12,961 nt of DNA from Cellvibrionales bacterium UBA1963 (GCA_002336035.1 DDED01000160.1:1-12961), one strand, 5' to 3'; counted from the stretch's first letter, positions 1 through 7,434 are shown. Notes: generated by a model from the sequence alone, not told the origin. Made by a program: numbers and translations.

Positions 1-50
1 CCGACACGAGGATTTTCAATCCTCTGCTCTACCAACTGAGCTATCTGGGC
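1..50 (-). tRNA. tRNA-Phe (GAA), 5' part only
   Basis: Read on the minus strand from position 50, the sequence folds as the first two thirds of a tRNA. It has a 7-base acceptor strand (44-50), then TA, then a D arm with GCTC/GAGC stem and AGTTGGTA loop. The anticodon stem is GAGGA/TCCTC, with the 7-base loop TTGAAAA at 13-19. The anticodon is GAA (positions 17 to 15), which reads phenylalanine codons. The variable loop, T arm and 3' acceptor strand lie beyond the left edge of the window. Confidence 0.96.
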
Positions 51-80
51 CTATTTAGGTGTAAACTAAAAAGAGGGCGT

Positions 81-109
81 ATTAAACCTGCACTTGTGGG
101 CTGAGTCAA
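81..109 (-). promoter_or_regulatory. Sigma-70 promoter of tRNA-Phe
   Basis: On the minus strand there is a TTGACT -35 box (104-109), a 17-base spacer and a TTTAAT -10 box (81-86). The next bases, ACGCCC, form a GC-rich discriminator before a start near position 74, about 24 bases ahead of the tRNA 5' end. GC-rich discriminators are typical of stable-RNA promoters under stringent (ppGpp) control; that regulation is inferred here, not shown. Confidence 0.8.
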
Positions 110-266
110 GGTTGATTGTTCAGTCGTCATTTTGAACCCTAAGCAAAGTAAGTCGATAATCCAAACCAAAGACAGTACGGAGTGAGTTGATTAATCTTGG
201 CGGCTAATCGATGCGTATACTACCTTGATGTTTGTATTCTACGGTCGTTCGGTAACAGGATAATCC

Positions 267-1310
267 ATGAAGGATCTCATTAAAACCATTGCTATTGGAT
301 TAAGCTTCAGCTTGGCCGCCTGTCAATCATCGCTAGAAACTCCCTACAAGGATTACGTACAGCGCATGGCGCGTGTCGTGGCACTCACACCAGTTCAAAC
401 GATCAACGGCCACCAACTCGCTTACCCTCGCCAGCGTGAATGGAGCGTTGCCAGTGAACCGAACATTAAACGAAAAACATTAAGCTTGTTAAAGTTTTTA
501 TCACTTGATGATTGCGAATTACGTTACGTGATTGCACGACGCAACAGTGCTTTAGGTAAGGTGGCCTCACACTCACAACGCTTACATTACCAACTAGATT
601 TCTTACAGCATGCTCCTGCCTGTATTGCAACTTTAACCGCACAAGGAAAGACAGCGACGGCAACTCAACTAACCGCGGTGATGAACGAGAAAAAACAGCA
701 ATTACCTGTGTTTATTTGGAAGGGTAGCTTAGGAGAAAAAGAATTTAGACAATTTTGGCAGACCTCTTATCTTGATGCTGATTATCCCGCTAATACGGGC
801 ACTGGATTAATTACAGCACTCGAACAGATCAACGGCTGGGTCGACCAATGGCTTAGTGGTGATTATACCAATGATGTGAGCGCCTATGAAAACAGTTTAT
901 CGGTGATTCGTGCTGGTGACGGTGGTGCGTTAAGCCGAGCATTGTCGATCCAGAACGACCACCTCTCTCAAGCAAATACATTGCTAATCAATAAATCATT
1001 GATACAGCAACGTTTATGCCCTAATGGCCTGCAGTCAGGGCAGGCCGAGGTCTTCCAGAATGTTGTTACTAAATTTTGGATTCATGACTTACAGCTTAGG
1101 TCGGCCGATCTGAGTCGCCGTTACTTTGATTTAATATATTTGGTAGAAGCGCTTGAAAAACGACTCGCTGACGGCGAGCCTCGCGCTTACTTGGATTGGC
1201 GCCAGCAACGCAATAAGCTATTTGAACAATGGTTAGGTGCGCCAAAAGCGCACAGTTTGCGTATAAGTAGCGTGTATAAACATTGTGATATTACTTTAGC
1301 AAAGCAATAA
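267..1310 (+). CDS. DUF3080 family lipoprotein
   Basis: Uncharacterised lipoprotein of 347 residues. The N-terminus is a lipoprotein signal: a short basic start, a hydrophobic stretch at about residues 8-17, and a lipobox LAAC ending at Cys19. Gln at +2 suggests outer-membrane sorting rather than inner-membrane retention. The rest is soluble. I recognise the DUF3080 pattern from its conserved block at about residues 72-120: LLKFLSL, Cys83, RNSALGKVA (92-100) and Cys119. DUF3080 has no known function to my knowledge. The ATG start has a good ribosome site, AGGA at 257-260 with a 6-base spacer. The gene heads a same-strand run with the sirtuin (44-base gap) and the DCC protein. A possible -10 (TATACT, 216-221) lacks a convincing -35. 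Confidence 0.85.
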   Translation: MKDLIKTIAIGLSFSLAACQSSLETPYKDYVQRMARVVALTPVQTINGHQLAYPRQREWSVASEPNIKRKTLSLLKFLSLDDCELRYVIARRNSALGKVASHSQRLHYQLDFLQHAPACIATLTAQGKTATATQLTAVMNEKKQQLPVFIWKGSLGEKEFRQFWQTSYLDADYPANTGTGLITALEQINGWVDQWLSGDYTNDVSAYENSLSVIRAGDGGALSRALSIQNDHLSQANTLLINKSLIQQRLCPNGLQSGQAEVFQNVVTKFWIHDLQLRSADLSRRYFDLIYLVEALEKRLADGEPRAYLDWRQQRNKLFEQWLGAPKAHSLRISSVYKHCDITLAKQ

Positions 1311-1354
1311 CCTAAGGCGCTCATAATACTGATCAATAACTGAGGAATGAATTT

Positions 1355-2173
1355 TTGACATCATCAACGCCTTATGTAGAGCTTCTTGAGTTTCTCGATC
1401 GTTATCCTCGATTAATGGTATTAACAGGCGCGGGCATCAGTGTTGACTCTGGGATAAACACCTATCGTGATCACAATGGCCAATGGCTGGTTAAAAAACC
1501 TATTCAACATGCTGAATTTATTGCTGATGCTACCATCCGTCAACGTTACTGGACACGAAGTGCAGTTGGTTGGCCTGCGGTGGGCGCAGCGCAACCAAAC
1601 GTGGCCCATCGGGCATTAGCGCGGCTTGAACAGCAAGGCCATGTTGAACTACTGCTGACACAAAATGTCGATCGTTTGCACCAAGCTGCCGGTCACCAAA
1701 ACGTGATTGATTTACACGGCCGACTAGACAAGGCGCAGTGTTTAAGCTGCCAAAAAAGTGAATCCCGGGCACAGATTCAAAGCCGGTTATTGGATCAAAA
1801 TAACCACTTATGTGAGATTGAAGCCCGTTTAAATCCTGACGGAGATGCCGTAGTTGAAGACAATCTTTCTGCCTTAACGGTAATTCCTAATTGCCAATAT
1901 TGCGGTGGCGTATTAATGCCCGAGGTGGTTTTTTTTGGCGGCGCAGTGCCAAAGAGTCGCGTCGAACACGCGATGGCGGCTCTTGAGAAGGCAGACGGAT
2001 TACTCGTAGTGGGCTCATCGCTGGCGGTTTTTTCGGGTTACCGTTTTTGCCGTGCAGCGCAACGTTGGCAAATACCTATTGCTGCAATCAATCGAGGCAA
2101 GACTCGCGCTGATGACATGTTTGCAGTGAAAATCGAAGATGACTGTTCTGCCGTGTTAGGGTCGCTCAGTTGA
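1355..2173 (+). CDS. SIR2 family NAD-dependent deacylase (SIRT4-like sirtuin)
   Basis: Sirtuin of 272 residues, expected to remove acyl groups from protein lysines using NAD+, giving nicotinamide and O-acyl-ADP-ribose, in the cytoplasm. NAD-site motifs are GAGIS at 25-29 followed by SGI and YRD, and TQNVD at 102-106. The catalytic His is His121 in DLHG. The zinc site is two CxxC pairs, Cys129/Cys132 and Cys180/Cys183, separated by 47 residues. VVFFGGAVP and VVGSSLAV follow, as in the family. The long zinc module and TQNVDRLH/LHG wording fit class II (SIRT4-like) better than bacterial CobB. The start is TTG at 1355, chosen because TGAGGAA (1341-1347) sits 7 bases upstream; the nearby ATG at 1347 is out of frame and stops at once. 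Starting at Met21 would leave almost nothing before GAGIS. Whether the true activity is deacetylation, other deacylation or ADP-ribosylation cannot be told from sequence. Confidence 0.93.
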   Translation: MTSSTPYVELLEFLDRYPRLMVLTGAGISVDSGINTYRDHNGQWLVKKPIQHAEFIADATIRQRYWTRSAVGWPAVGAAQPNVAHRALARLEQQGHVELLLTQNVDRLHQAAGHQNVIDLHGRLDKAQCLSCQKSESRAQIQSRLLDQNNHLCEIEARLNPDGDAVVEDNLSALTVIPNCQYCGGVLMPEVVFFGGAVPKSRVEHAMAALEKADGLLVVGSSLAVFSGYRFCRAAQRWQIPIAAINRGKTRADDMFAVKIEDDCSAVLGSLS

Positions 2174-2175
2174 TA

Positions 2176-2181
2176 TATAAT
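2176..2181 (+). promoter_or_regulatory. Possible internal -10 box before the DCC gene
   Basis: A perfect TATAAT lies just after the sirtuin stop codon and 24 bases before the DCC start. No good -35 is seen at the usual distance, so this may be a weak internal promoter or chance in an AT-rich gap. Confidence 0.25.
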
Positions 2182-2205
2182 AGTTGCCTTTAAAAGAGAC
2201 TTGGT

Positions 2206-2574
2206 ATGAATGATCAGAAATCGTTAACTGTTTTTTATGACGGCAGCTGCCCACTGTGTTCTCGTGAAATTGCCCTCTACCGGCGACAGCGAGGTGCCGA
2301 AACTGTCTGTTGGTTAAATGTAGCCGATAAAAATATTAATGTGAAATTACCAGAAGGCATCAGTCGAGACGAGTTGATGCAACGCTTTCATGTTCAAGGA
2401 TTTGACGGTGAGATCCAAACAGGTGGCGATGCATTCGTGCAGTTGTGGCGTTTGTTACCCAATTTCCGTTTATTAGCTTGGCTATGTTCATTGCCTTTGA
2501 TGGGGTGGGCAGTGAATAAAGCCTACGATGCCTTATTGCCTGTTCGGCCACGTTTACAAAAATGGTTTAGTTAG
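2206..2574 (+). CDS. DCC family (DUF393) thiol-redox-like protein
   Basis: Small protein of 122 residues of the DUF393/DCC family (YuxK-like), often described as putative thiol-disulfide oxidoreductases. The signature is at the N-terminus: VFYDGSCPLCS, with Asp12, Cys15 and Cys18 giving the DxxCxxC motif and a thioredoxin-like CxxC pair. A moderately hydrophobic stretch at about residues 86-101 (LLAWLCSLPLMGWAVN) is usual for the family and probably packs inside the fold rather than crossing a membrane. It is the last gene of the run after the sirtuin (32-base gap) and ends 11 bases from the convergent yggX stop. A purine-rich AAAAGAGA lies upstream of the ATG. The substrate is unknown. Confidence 0.88.
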   Translation: MNDQKSLTVFYDGSCPLCSREIALYRRQRGAETVCWLNVADKNINVKLPEGISRDELMQRFHVQGFDGEIQTGGDAFVQLWRLLPNFRLLAWLCSLPLMGWAVNKAYDALLPVRPRLQKWFS

Positions 2575-2585
2575 TCAAGAGACTG

Positions 2586-2858
2586 TTAAGATTCGGGCGG
2601 CACATACCCCTCCACAGCCTGATAGTTTTCGCTACTAAGAAATTTTTCCATTTCACTTTGCAGTAATTGTCGCGCTTCAACATCGCGCATATTTAAGTGC
2701 TTTTCGTTGATTAACATGGTCTGATACTTTTGCCATTCAGACCATGCCTGTTGGGACACCTCGTTAAATATCACTTCACCTTTGGGGCCTGGATAGGGAG
2801 GGACTTCAAGGCCGGGTAGCTCACGTTGGTACTTTCGGCAATTCACAGTGCGGGTCAT
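2586..2858 (-). CDS. yggX: Probable Fe(2+)-trafficking protein YggX
   Basis: Small cytoplasmic protein of 90 residues, the usual family length. It matches YggX across its length: MTRTVNC with the conserved Cys7, YPGPKGEVIFNEVS near residues 22-35, the W-x-x-W-x-K-x-QTMLINEK block, and GYVPPE at the end. In enterics YggX helps keep labile iron from oxidative chemistry and protects iron-sulfur proteins such as MutY; transfer to this organism is inference. It lies 68 bases downstream of mutY on the same strand, an arrangement also known in E. coli. Its own ribosome site is strong: AAGGAG with a short spacer to the ATG, on the minus strand near 2866. Confidence 0.95.
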   Translation of the reverse strand: MTRTVNCRKYQRELPGLEVPPYPGPKGEVIFNEVSQQAWSEWQKYQTMLINEKHLNMRDVEARQLLQSEMEKFLSSENYQAVEGYVPPES

Positions 2859-2926
2859 AAATACTCCTTAGTCTTAAGTTAGTAACTGGGCTCTGCGTTT
2901 TAATTGGTGACTCAAAAGGCCTCATG

Positions 2927-4030
2927 TTAATGGCCTAATTGATTAATCAATTTAATAATGGGCGCAGCAAGCCCAACTTTTGGTGGCTTTGTAGGATCAA
3001 ACCATAGCCACTGATTTCTCTCAATGATACGAGATTGTGTTTTAACACGAAAGTACCGTGGGCTAATATCTAAATGAAAATGACTAAAGGTATGACGAAG
3101 TGTGGGCCAAATGTCACCGCTGCCAAGCCATTGCTGAGTTTGGTCGAGCAACGTGTGAGTAGGATTCACCTCCGTTGGTGTATGATGAAAGTCGAATTTA
3201 CTGAGTTGCTTAGGGTCTTCTGGTAAACTCCAAAGGCTCGCCCATACACCCATTGCGGGTCTTTTTTGAAGTAATACATGGCCGTCTTGATTAACAACAA
3301 TAAACATTGTCGCGCGCTTAGTGGGCACGATTTTTTTAGGTTTTTTACCCGGGTAGTTGGCAACAGTACCTTGTTGAAACGCTTCGCAATTAACCTGCAT
3401 AGGGCATTCCGGACAAGATGGTTTGCTGCGCGTACAAAGTGTGGCGCCTAAGTCCATAATCGCTTGGGTATAATCAGCAATACGATGTTTAGGCGTGAGC
3501 ATCTCTGCAAATTCCCATAAAGTATGCGCAACAGTTGATTTTCCCGGCCAACCGTCAACAGCATGGTAGCGTGCTAACACGCGTTTGACGTTGCCATCGA
3601 GAATAGCATAATGCTGATGAAAAGCGATGGCAGCAATTGCCCCTGCAGTTGAGCGACCAATACCTGGCAAGGTCATCAATTCTTCGGCTGTATGGGGTAA
3701 TTCTCCCCCAAAATTCTGACAAATTAGGTGTGCACTTTTGTGTAAATTTCTTGCCCGTGAGTAATAACCTAAGCCACTCCAATGATGCAATACATCATCT
3801 TCTGCAGCCAGTGCTAAGCTGGTTATATTGGGGAACCTAGACATAAATTTTTCATAGTAAGGGATCACCGTTTTCACTTGCGTTTGTTGCAACATAATTT
3901 CAGAGACCCACACACGATAGGCGGTTATATTTTTTTGCCATGGCAAATCTTTACGGCCATATAAGTCGAACCATCGTAACAGCTCAGTTGCAAATTTTGT
4001 GTTTGCGGGAACCTCTATTACGCTAACCAT
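2927..4030 (-). CDS. mutY: A/G-specific adenine DNA glycosylase MutY
   Basis: Base-excision repair enzyme of 367 residues that removes adenine paired with 8-oxoguanine or guanine. The N-terminal HhH-GPD domain has WVSEIMLQQTQV with catalytic Glu44, the helix-hairpin-helix LPGIGRSTAGAI (121-132) and LDGNVKRVLAR with catalytic Asp145. The [4Fe-4S] ligands are Cys199, Cys206, Cys209 and Cys215 in the expected C-x6-C-x2-C-x5-C spacing. A C-terminal Nudix-like 8-oxoG recognition domain follows, including VLLQKRP, WSLPED and FSHFHLDI (about 252-322). The length is close to E. coli MutY. The ATG overlaps the asmA stop by one base (TAATG), so the two are probably co-transcribed and translationally coupled; AAGGA lies about 11 bases upstream, inside the end of asmA. 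Confidence 0.97.
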   Translation of the reverse strand: MVSVIEVPANTKFATELLRWFDLYGRKDLPWQKNITAYRVWVSEIMLQQTQVKTVIPYYEKFMSRFPNITSLALAAEDDVLHHWSGLGYYSRARNLHKSAHLICQNFGGELPHTAEELMTLPGIGRSTAGAIAAIAFHQHYAILDGNVKRVLARYHAVDGWPGKSTVAHTLWEFAEMLTPKHRIADYTQAIMDLGATLCTRSKPSCPECPMQVNCEAFQQGTVANYPGKKPKKIVPTKRATMFIVVNQDGHVLLQKRPAMGVWASLWSLPEDPKQLSKFDFHHTPTEVNPTHTLLDQTQQWLGSGDIWPTLRHTFSHFHLDISPRYFRVKTQSRIIERNQWLWFDPTKPPKVGLAAPIIKLINQLGH

Positions 4031-6324
4031 TATTTAAATAATCCTTCTAAGCGGTCCTTAAATAGTTGATTTAGATCACTGCCAAGTTTCTTTTTAAGAC
4101 TGTCTTTTACTTGCATTTTTGCTTGTTGTTTTGCCAGCTCAATCAATTGGTCGGTCAACTGTTGTTGCTTTACCCTGCAACGGCTAGGTTCAGCGTTATT
4201 CAAATAACCTCGGCAACTAACCGGCCATTCGATCTTTTGGTATTTTGCATTAACTTCACATGCTGGGTCACTGGGTTTGCCAGTGATTGAGGCATCTTCC
4301 GTGCCTTTTATTATGCCGTTGATATCAAATGAGTACGTGAGTTCTGATAAATCAATAGACCCGATGCCGTTGATATGCAGTGTGTCAAGCTCAGCATTAA
4401 CATCAGTGATCGTACCATGACCCTCACGCCAATTAATCACTAGATTGCCTTGATTAAGCGCAGTGAAAGTAGGCCATTGATGACTTAGCTTTGCTTGCCT
4501 GACTTGAGCAACTGCTTGGCAAATGCGGTGTTCAATATTATCAGCGTAAAAAATACCGCTCTGAATCGAAGCTTTACTCTCACCGGTTAAGCTTGCCTGC
4601 CAACTGGCAAGAGAGTTACCCGACATTTGCCAATCGTTAGCCACATCAATCTTACCCGCGAACAGCGGTTCCGCTGCCTGCTCGCCTTTAGTTGCAAAGC
4701 TTTTTAGCAGTTCATTGAGATCTAAATCAGTTGCGGTCGAACGAAGTGATAATGCTGGTATGGTTTGTTGGCCCCGAGTCAGTTTTGCATCAATGTCAAA
4801 TGTAGATTGCAGGGCATTAGCTGTGATTTGAAAAGTTGTAACATCACCATTATTAACTTCTATGCCAGAGCGTATTTTTGCAATAGTAATGTCTTGAAAA
4901 ACAAGTGTATCCACATGAGTCGTTAGCAGCAGATTGGCCCGGTCTAAAAGTGACAGAGGAAGAGTGTTATTTGACAGGGCGTTAGCCAAAGGTTGCTGTA
5001 TCATTTTAGAATTTTTGGTTACCTCTGGCTGGTTAAGATAGCGGTTGATATCGATGCGATCTATGTCAAGTAAACTAGACAAAGTGATGGCCTGGCCGGG
5101 CTTAATTAGCGCGCTGACTGCTCCCTCTATGTTCGCGCCGTCTAATTCTGCTTGTAGCTTTGCTAAAGACAATCGCTGTGAATAGGCATCTAATTGACCG
5201 CTGATGACCGCATCAAGCGATAGTGCGCTGCGCTTTTCAAACGTCGAATGAATCAATACCGGCTGACCAAGCCAACGCGCCGCATCAGCGGCTTCAGCGG
5301 CTAAGCTATCGCTACTTACCGTTATTGCGCCCGTAACATCGATGGTTGGTGTGGCTTGATCATGACCTTGCGTTGGTATGCCGTTGACGTTCAAGCGAAC
5401 GGTTGAGTGAGGCGTATTAATAGTGAAGTTATCAATGACAAATGCGTGGTCATTCAATCGATAATTTCCATCGCCACCTAGTGCGATCGTTTGGCGATTG
5501 CTGTTATTTTGTAATCGACTTTGACTACTAGTCTGTAGCGACATATCTAAATTGCGAAATGTCACATTACGAGGGTATGCCGGTGAAGGTTGAAGAAAGC
5601 CAATAAGCGATATTTCACTGCGCAGTTCAATCTGTATCGACTGTGGTTCTTGCTGTTTCTGCTGATATTCCATTTCTGTTTTGATGGTAAAGCTTTTACC
5701 GTCAAGGTTGATGTGGTCGGCCTGTAATTGAGTAATATATAGTTGATGAAAGCGTTGAGTATTTTGGTTTTCATACCGCAGCTGAATATTGTTGATAATT
5801 AACCGATCTAGATTAAAGTGTGTTACACCGTGACTGCGTGCGCCGTTATCGGACTTGCTGGCGGCTAGGCTAAGTGTTGGACGATAATCCATGACGGGCG
5901 TGCCAGTGGACTGCCAATTCTTTTGTCCGCGTTGATCTACCTTTAAAAAAAGCTCAAGGCCGTCAATGGTGAGTGCTTGAACATCAATCGTTTTATTAAG
6001 CAAAGGTTTTAATGCGACACCTAACGTCAGGTACGCAATGCGTGCAAGGGGAATCCTTTCATTCGTGGTTGAGGCGTTATGATCGTACGCCTCTATATCG
6101 CGGAGCTGTAAAGCAGCCGATGGAAGACCATTAAAGTCAATCGACCATTGCAATGGCCCTTCAATGGACAGCTCGATGCCTGAACGATCATAAATGACAG
6201 ACTCAATTTGGGGTTTAAAGTCATTCGCATCAAGCGTTAATAAAAAAAGCCAGAGTCCGCCTATTGTTACAAGCAACGTCATTAATGGCAGTAGTAGCCA
6301 TTTAAACGGCATGTTTTTCATCAT
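4030..6324 (-). CDS. AsmA family envelope protein
   Basis: Large AsmA-like protein, 764 residues from the chosen start. It has a single N-terminal membrane segment (about residues 8-30, WLLLPLMTLL onwards), after which LDANDFKPQIESVIYDRSG and LSIEGPLQW match the AsmA N-terminus. A long beta-rich periplasmic region follows. The conserved C-terminal block lies at about 555-610 (QASLTGESKASIQSGIFY, then ICQAVAQVR). Three Cys near the end (PACEV, VSCRG, SRCRV) could form disulfides. AsmA proteins are anchored in the inner membrane, affect outer-membrane lipid state and resemble bridge-like lipid transporters; the exact cargo is unknown. The frame stays open to a TTG at 6396, but that TTG has no ribosome site and would put 24 polar residues before the membrane anchor. 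The tandem ATGs at 6324 and 6321 have an AGG about 9 bases upstream. mutY overlaps the stop. Confidence 0.9.
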   Translation of the reverse strand: MMKNMPFKWLLLPLMTLLVTIGGLWLFLLTLDANDFKPQIESVIYDRSGIELSIEGPLQWSIDFNGLPSAALQLRDIEAYDHNASTTNERIPLARIAYLTLGVALKPLLNKTIDVQALTIDGLELFLKVDQRGQKNWQSTGTPVMDYRPTLSLAASKSDNGARSHGVTHFNLDRLIINNIQLRYENQNTQRFHQLYITQLQADHINLDGKSFTIKTEMEYQQKQQEPQSIQIELRSEISLIGFLQPSPAYPRNVTFRNLDMSLQTSSQSRLQNNSNRQTIALGGDGNYRLNDHAFVIDNFTINTPHSTVRLNVNGIPTQGHDQATPTIDVTGAITVSSDSLAAEAADAARWLGQPVLIHSTFEKRSALSLDAVISGQLDAYSQRLSLAKLQAELDGANIEGAVSALIKPGQAITLSSLLDIDRIDINRYLNQPEVTKNSKMIQQPLANALSNNTLPLSLLDRANLLLTTHVDTLVFQDITIAKIRSGIEVNNGDVTTFQITANALQSTFDIDAKLTRGQQTIPALSLRSTATDLDLNELLKSFATKGEQAAEPLFAGKIDVANDWQMSGNSLASWQASLTGESKASIQSGIFYADNIEHRICQAVAQVRQAKLSHQWPTFTALNQGNLVINWREGHGTITDVNAELDTLHINGIGSIDLSELTYSFDINGIIKGTEDASITGKPSDPACEVNAKYQKIEWPVSCRGYLNNAEPSRCRVKQQQLTDQLIELAKQQAKMQVKDSLKKKLGSDLNQLFKDRLEGLFK

Positions 6325-6438
6325 TAATTTATGCCTATTTGATTCATTATTTTGGCTATCCACCGCATGACTGATCGATACGGTTTCGAACGGCAACGAA
6401 TAAAGCGCTTACTTTTCAATAAAATTGTATCCATCTTT

Positions 6439-6467
6439 ATTTTATCAGCTTAAATCATAGCGGTCAT
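6439..6467 (-). promoter_or_regulatory. Possible promoter of the asmA-mutY(-yggX) unit
   Basis: On the minus strand ATGACC (6462-6467) and TAAAAT (6439-6444) are separated by 18 bases, a moderate match to a sigma-70 promoter. It would start transcription about 110 bases ahead of the asmA ATG. The region is AT-rich, so chance matches are likely. Confidence 0.3.
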
Positions 6468-6483
6468 TGCTATTTATCTGGGC

Positions 6484-6489
6484 TATAAT
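6484..6489 (+). promoter_or_regulatory. Possible -10 box of gpmA
   Basis: A perfect TATAAT lies 46 bases ahead of the gpmA ATG and would give a leader of about 40 bases. The -35 region 17 bases upstream (CGGTCA, 6461-6466) is poor, so activation or a weak promoter is possible. It overlaps the candidate -35 of the divergent asmA promoter. Confidence 0.4.
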
Positions 6490-6535
6490 CTCGAATTGAG
6501 TTTCCAGTGTAAACGTCATAAATCATAGGTGAGCT

Positions 6536-7282
6536 ATGCATCAACTTGTTCTTATCCGTCACGGTGAAAGTATTTGGAATCAAGAAAACCGATTCACTGG
6601 TTGGCACGATATTGATTTAGCCGAGGCTGGTATCCAGCAGGCAAAATACGCAGGTCAATTATTGAAGCAGGGCGGGTTTGAGTTTGATATCGCCTATACT
6701 TCGGTGTTACAGCGAGCAATACGCACCCTCTGGTTAATGCTTGATGAGATGGACCGTCTCTATCTGCCTACTGAACGCAGTTGGCGTTTAAATGAACGAC
6801 ATTACGGGGCCTTAACGGGCCTGAATAAGGCCGAGACTGCCAAACACCACGGTGACGAGCAGGTTAAAATTTGGCGTCGTAGTTTTGATACCCCGCCACC
6901 TTTAGTCGACCTAGATAGCGAACACTTTCCCGCTAACGATAGCCGCTATGCTGGCATAGATACAAGGATACTACCCCGGGCCGAAAGCTTGGCGCTAACC
7001 ATAGAACGCGTTCTGCCGTATTGGCATGACGTTATTCGGCCGTCAGTGGCGGCCGGCCAGAGGGTCGTGATTGCTGCACATGGCAATAGTCTTCGTGCTT
7101 TGGTGAAGTACCTAGAAGAGATCAGTGACGCTGACATTATGGAGTTAAATATTCCAACTGGCGTTCCTCTGGTTTATCAGCTAGACGCTGATTTGAAGCC
7201 CATCAGTAGTGAATATTTGGGCGATCCAGACGAGATAAAGAAGATGATGGATTCAGTGGCAAACCAGGGCAAGGGCAAGTGA
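6536..7282 (+). CDS. gpmA: 2,3-bisphosphoglycerate-dependent phosphoglycerate mutase GpmA
   Basis: Glycolytic and gluconeogenic enzyme of 248 residues that interconverts 3- and 2-phosphoglycerate in the cytoplasm through a phosphohistidine intermediate. It matches E. coli GpmA (250 residues) from end to end. LIRHGES holds the phosphorylated His9, ENRFTGWHDIDL is at 17-28, SVLQRAIRT carries Arg60 and Arg63, and NERHYGAL (86-93) carries Glu87. The second catalytic His is His182 in AAHGNSLRAL, and ELNIPTGVPLVY comes near the end. This is the dPGM type, unrelated in fold to the manganese-dependent GpmI. The ribosome site AGGTGAG (6527-6533) fixes the ATG. It is divergent from asmA and 152 bases ahead of hisB; no convincing terminator follows, so some read-through into the his genes is possible. 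Confidence 0.97.
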   Translation: MHQLVLIRHGESIWNQENRFTGWHDIDLAEAGIQQAKYAGQLLKQGGFEFDIAYTSVLQRAIRTLWLMLDEMDRLYLPTERSWRLNERHYGALTGLNKAETAKHHGDEQVKIWRRSFDTPPPLVDLDSEHFPANDSRYAGIDTRILPRAESLALTIERVLPYWHDVIRPSVAAGQRVVIAAHGNSLRALVKYLEEISDADIMELNIPTGVPLVYQLDADLKPISSEYLGDPDEIKKMMDSVANQGKGK

Positions 7283-7385
7283 TTTTTGGTAAGTAAGCAC
7301 TAACTACTTCATAAAACATTATTTGGATTGCTTTTGATGGCACAATTGCCGATTCTTCCTGCTGTAGCCGTTTACTGAAGTTGAT

Positions 7386-7391
7386 TATAAT
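7386..7391 (+). promoter_or_regulatory. Possible -10 box of the hisBHAF operon
   Basis: A perfect TATAAT lies 43 bases ahead of the hisB ATG and would give a leader of about 37 bases. The matching -35 (TGTAGC, 7363-7368, 17-base spacer) is weak. No run of histidine codons or attenuator-like hairpin is seen in the 7283-7434 gap, so classic his attenuation is not supported here. Confidence 0.4.
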
Positions 7392-7434
7392 TAGCCTTAA
7401 AGCCAGTGTTTCACTTAATTACGTTGAGAGCAAT

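Noticed and set aside
189..196. Perfect palindrome GATTAATC before the DUF3080 gene, a possible operator
   Set aside because: Too short and AT-rich to stand alone, and no clear promoter is placed around it.
1..266. tRNA-Phe as an integration site for a mobile element
   Set aside because: The tRNA 3' end is outside the window, and no integrase, att repeat or foreign-looking genes are present.
3637..3840. Plus-strand open frame of 67 codons inside mutY
   Set aside because: It is antisense to the conserved HhH region of MutY and shows no family resemblance or ribosome site.
4313..4376. A 13-base direct repeat (atgccgttgatat) at 4313-4325 and 4364-4376
   Set aside because: Both copies encode an Asn-Gly turn in the beta-rich AsmA domain (INGI in each); two copies in coding sequence are not a DNA element.
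6325..6396. 24-residue N-terminal extension of the AsmA protein from a TTG
   Set aside because: It has no ribosome site, the extension is polar and would precede the membrane anchor, and the tandem ATG downstream is better supported.
7337..7378. A 13-codon ORF in the gap before hisB, a possible his leader peptide
   Set aside because: It has no histidine codons, lies upstream of the likely hisB -10, and is not followed by attenuator-type hairpins.
7283..7380. Small hairpins after gpmA (AAGTA/TACTT, and GGCA/TGCC at 7339-7350)
   Set aside because: Stems are only 4-5 base pairs and no U-tract follows, so they do not qualify as terminators.
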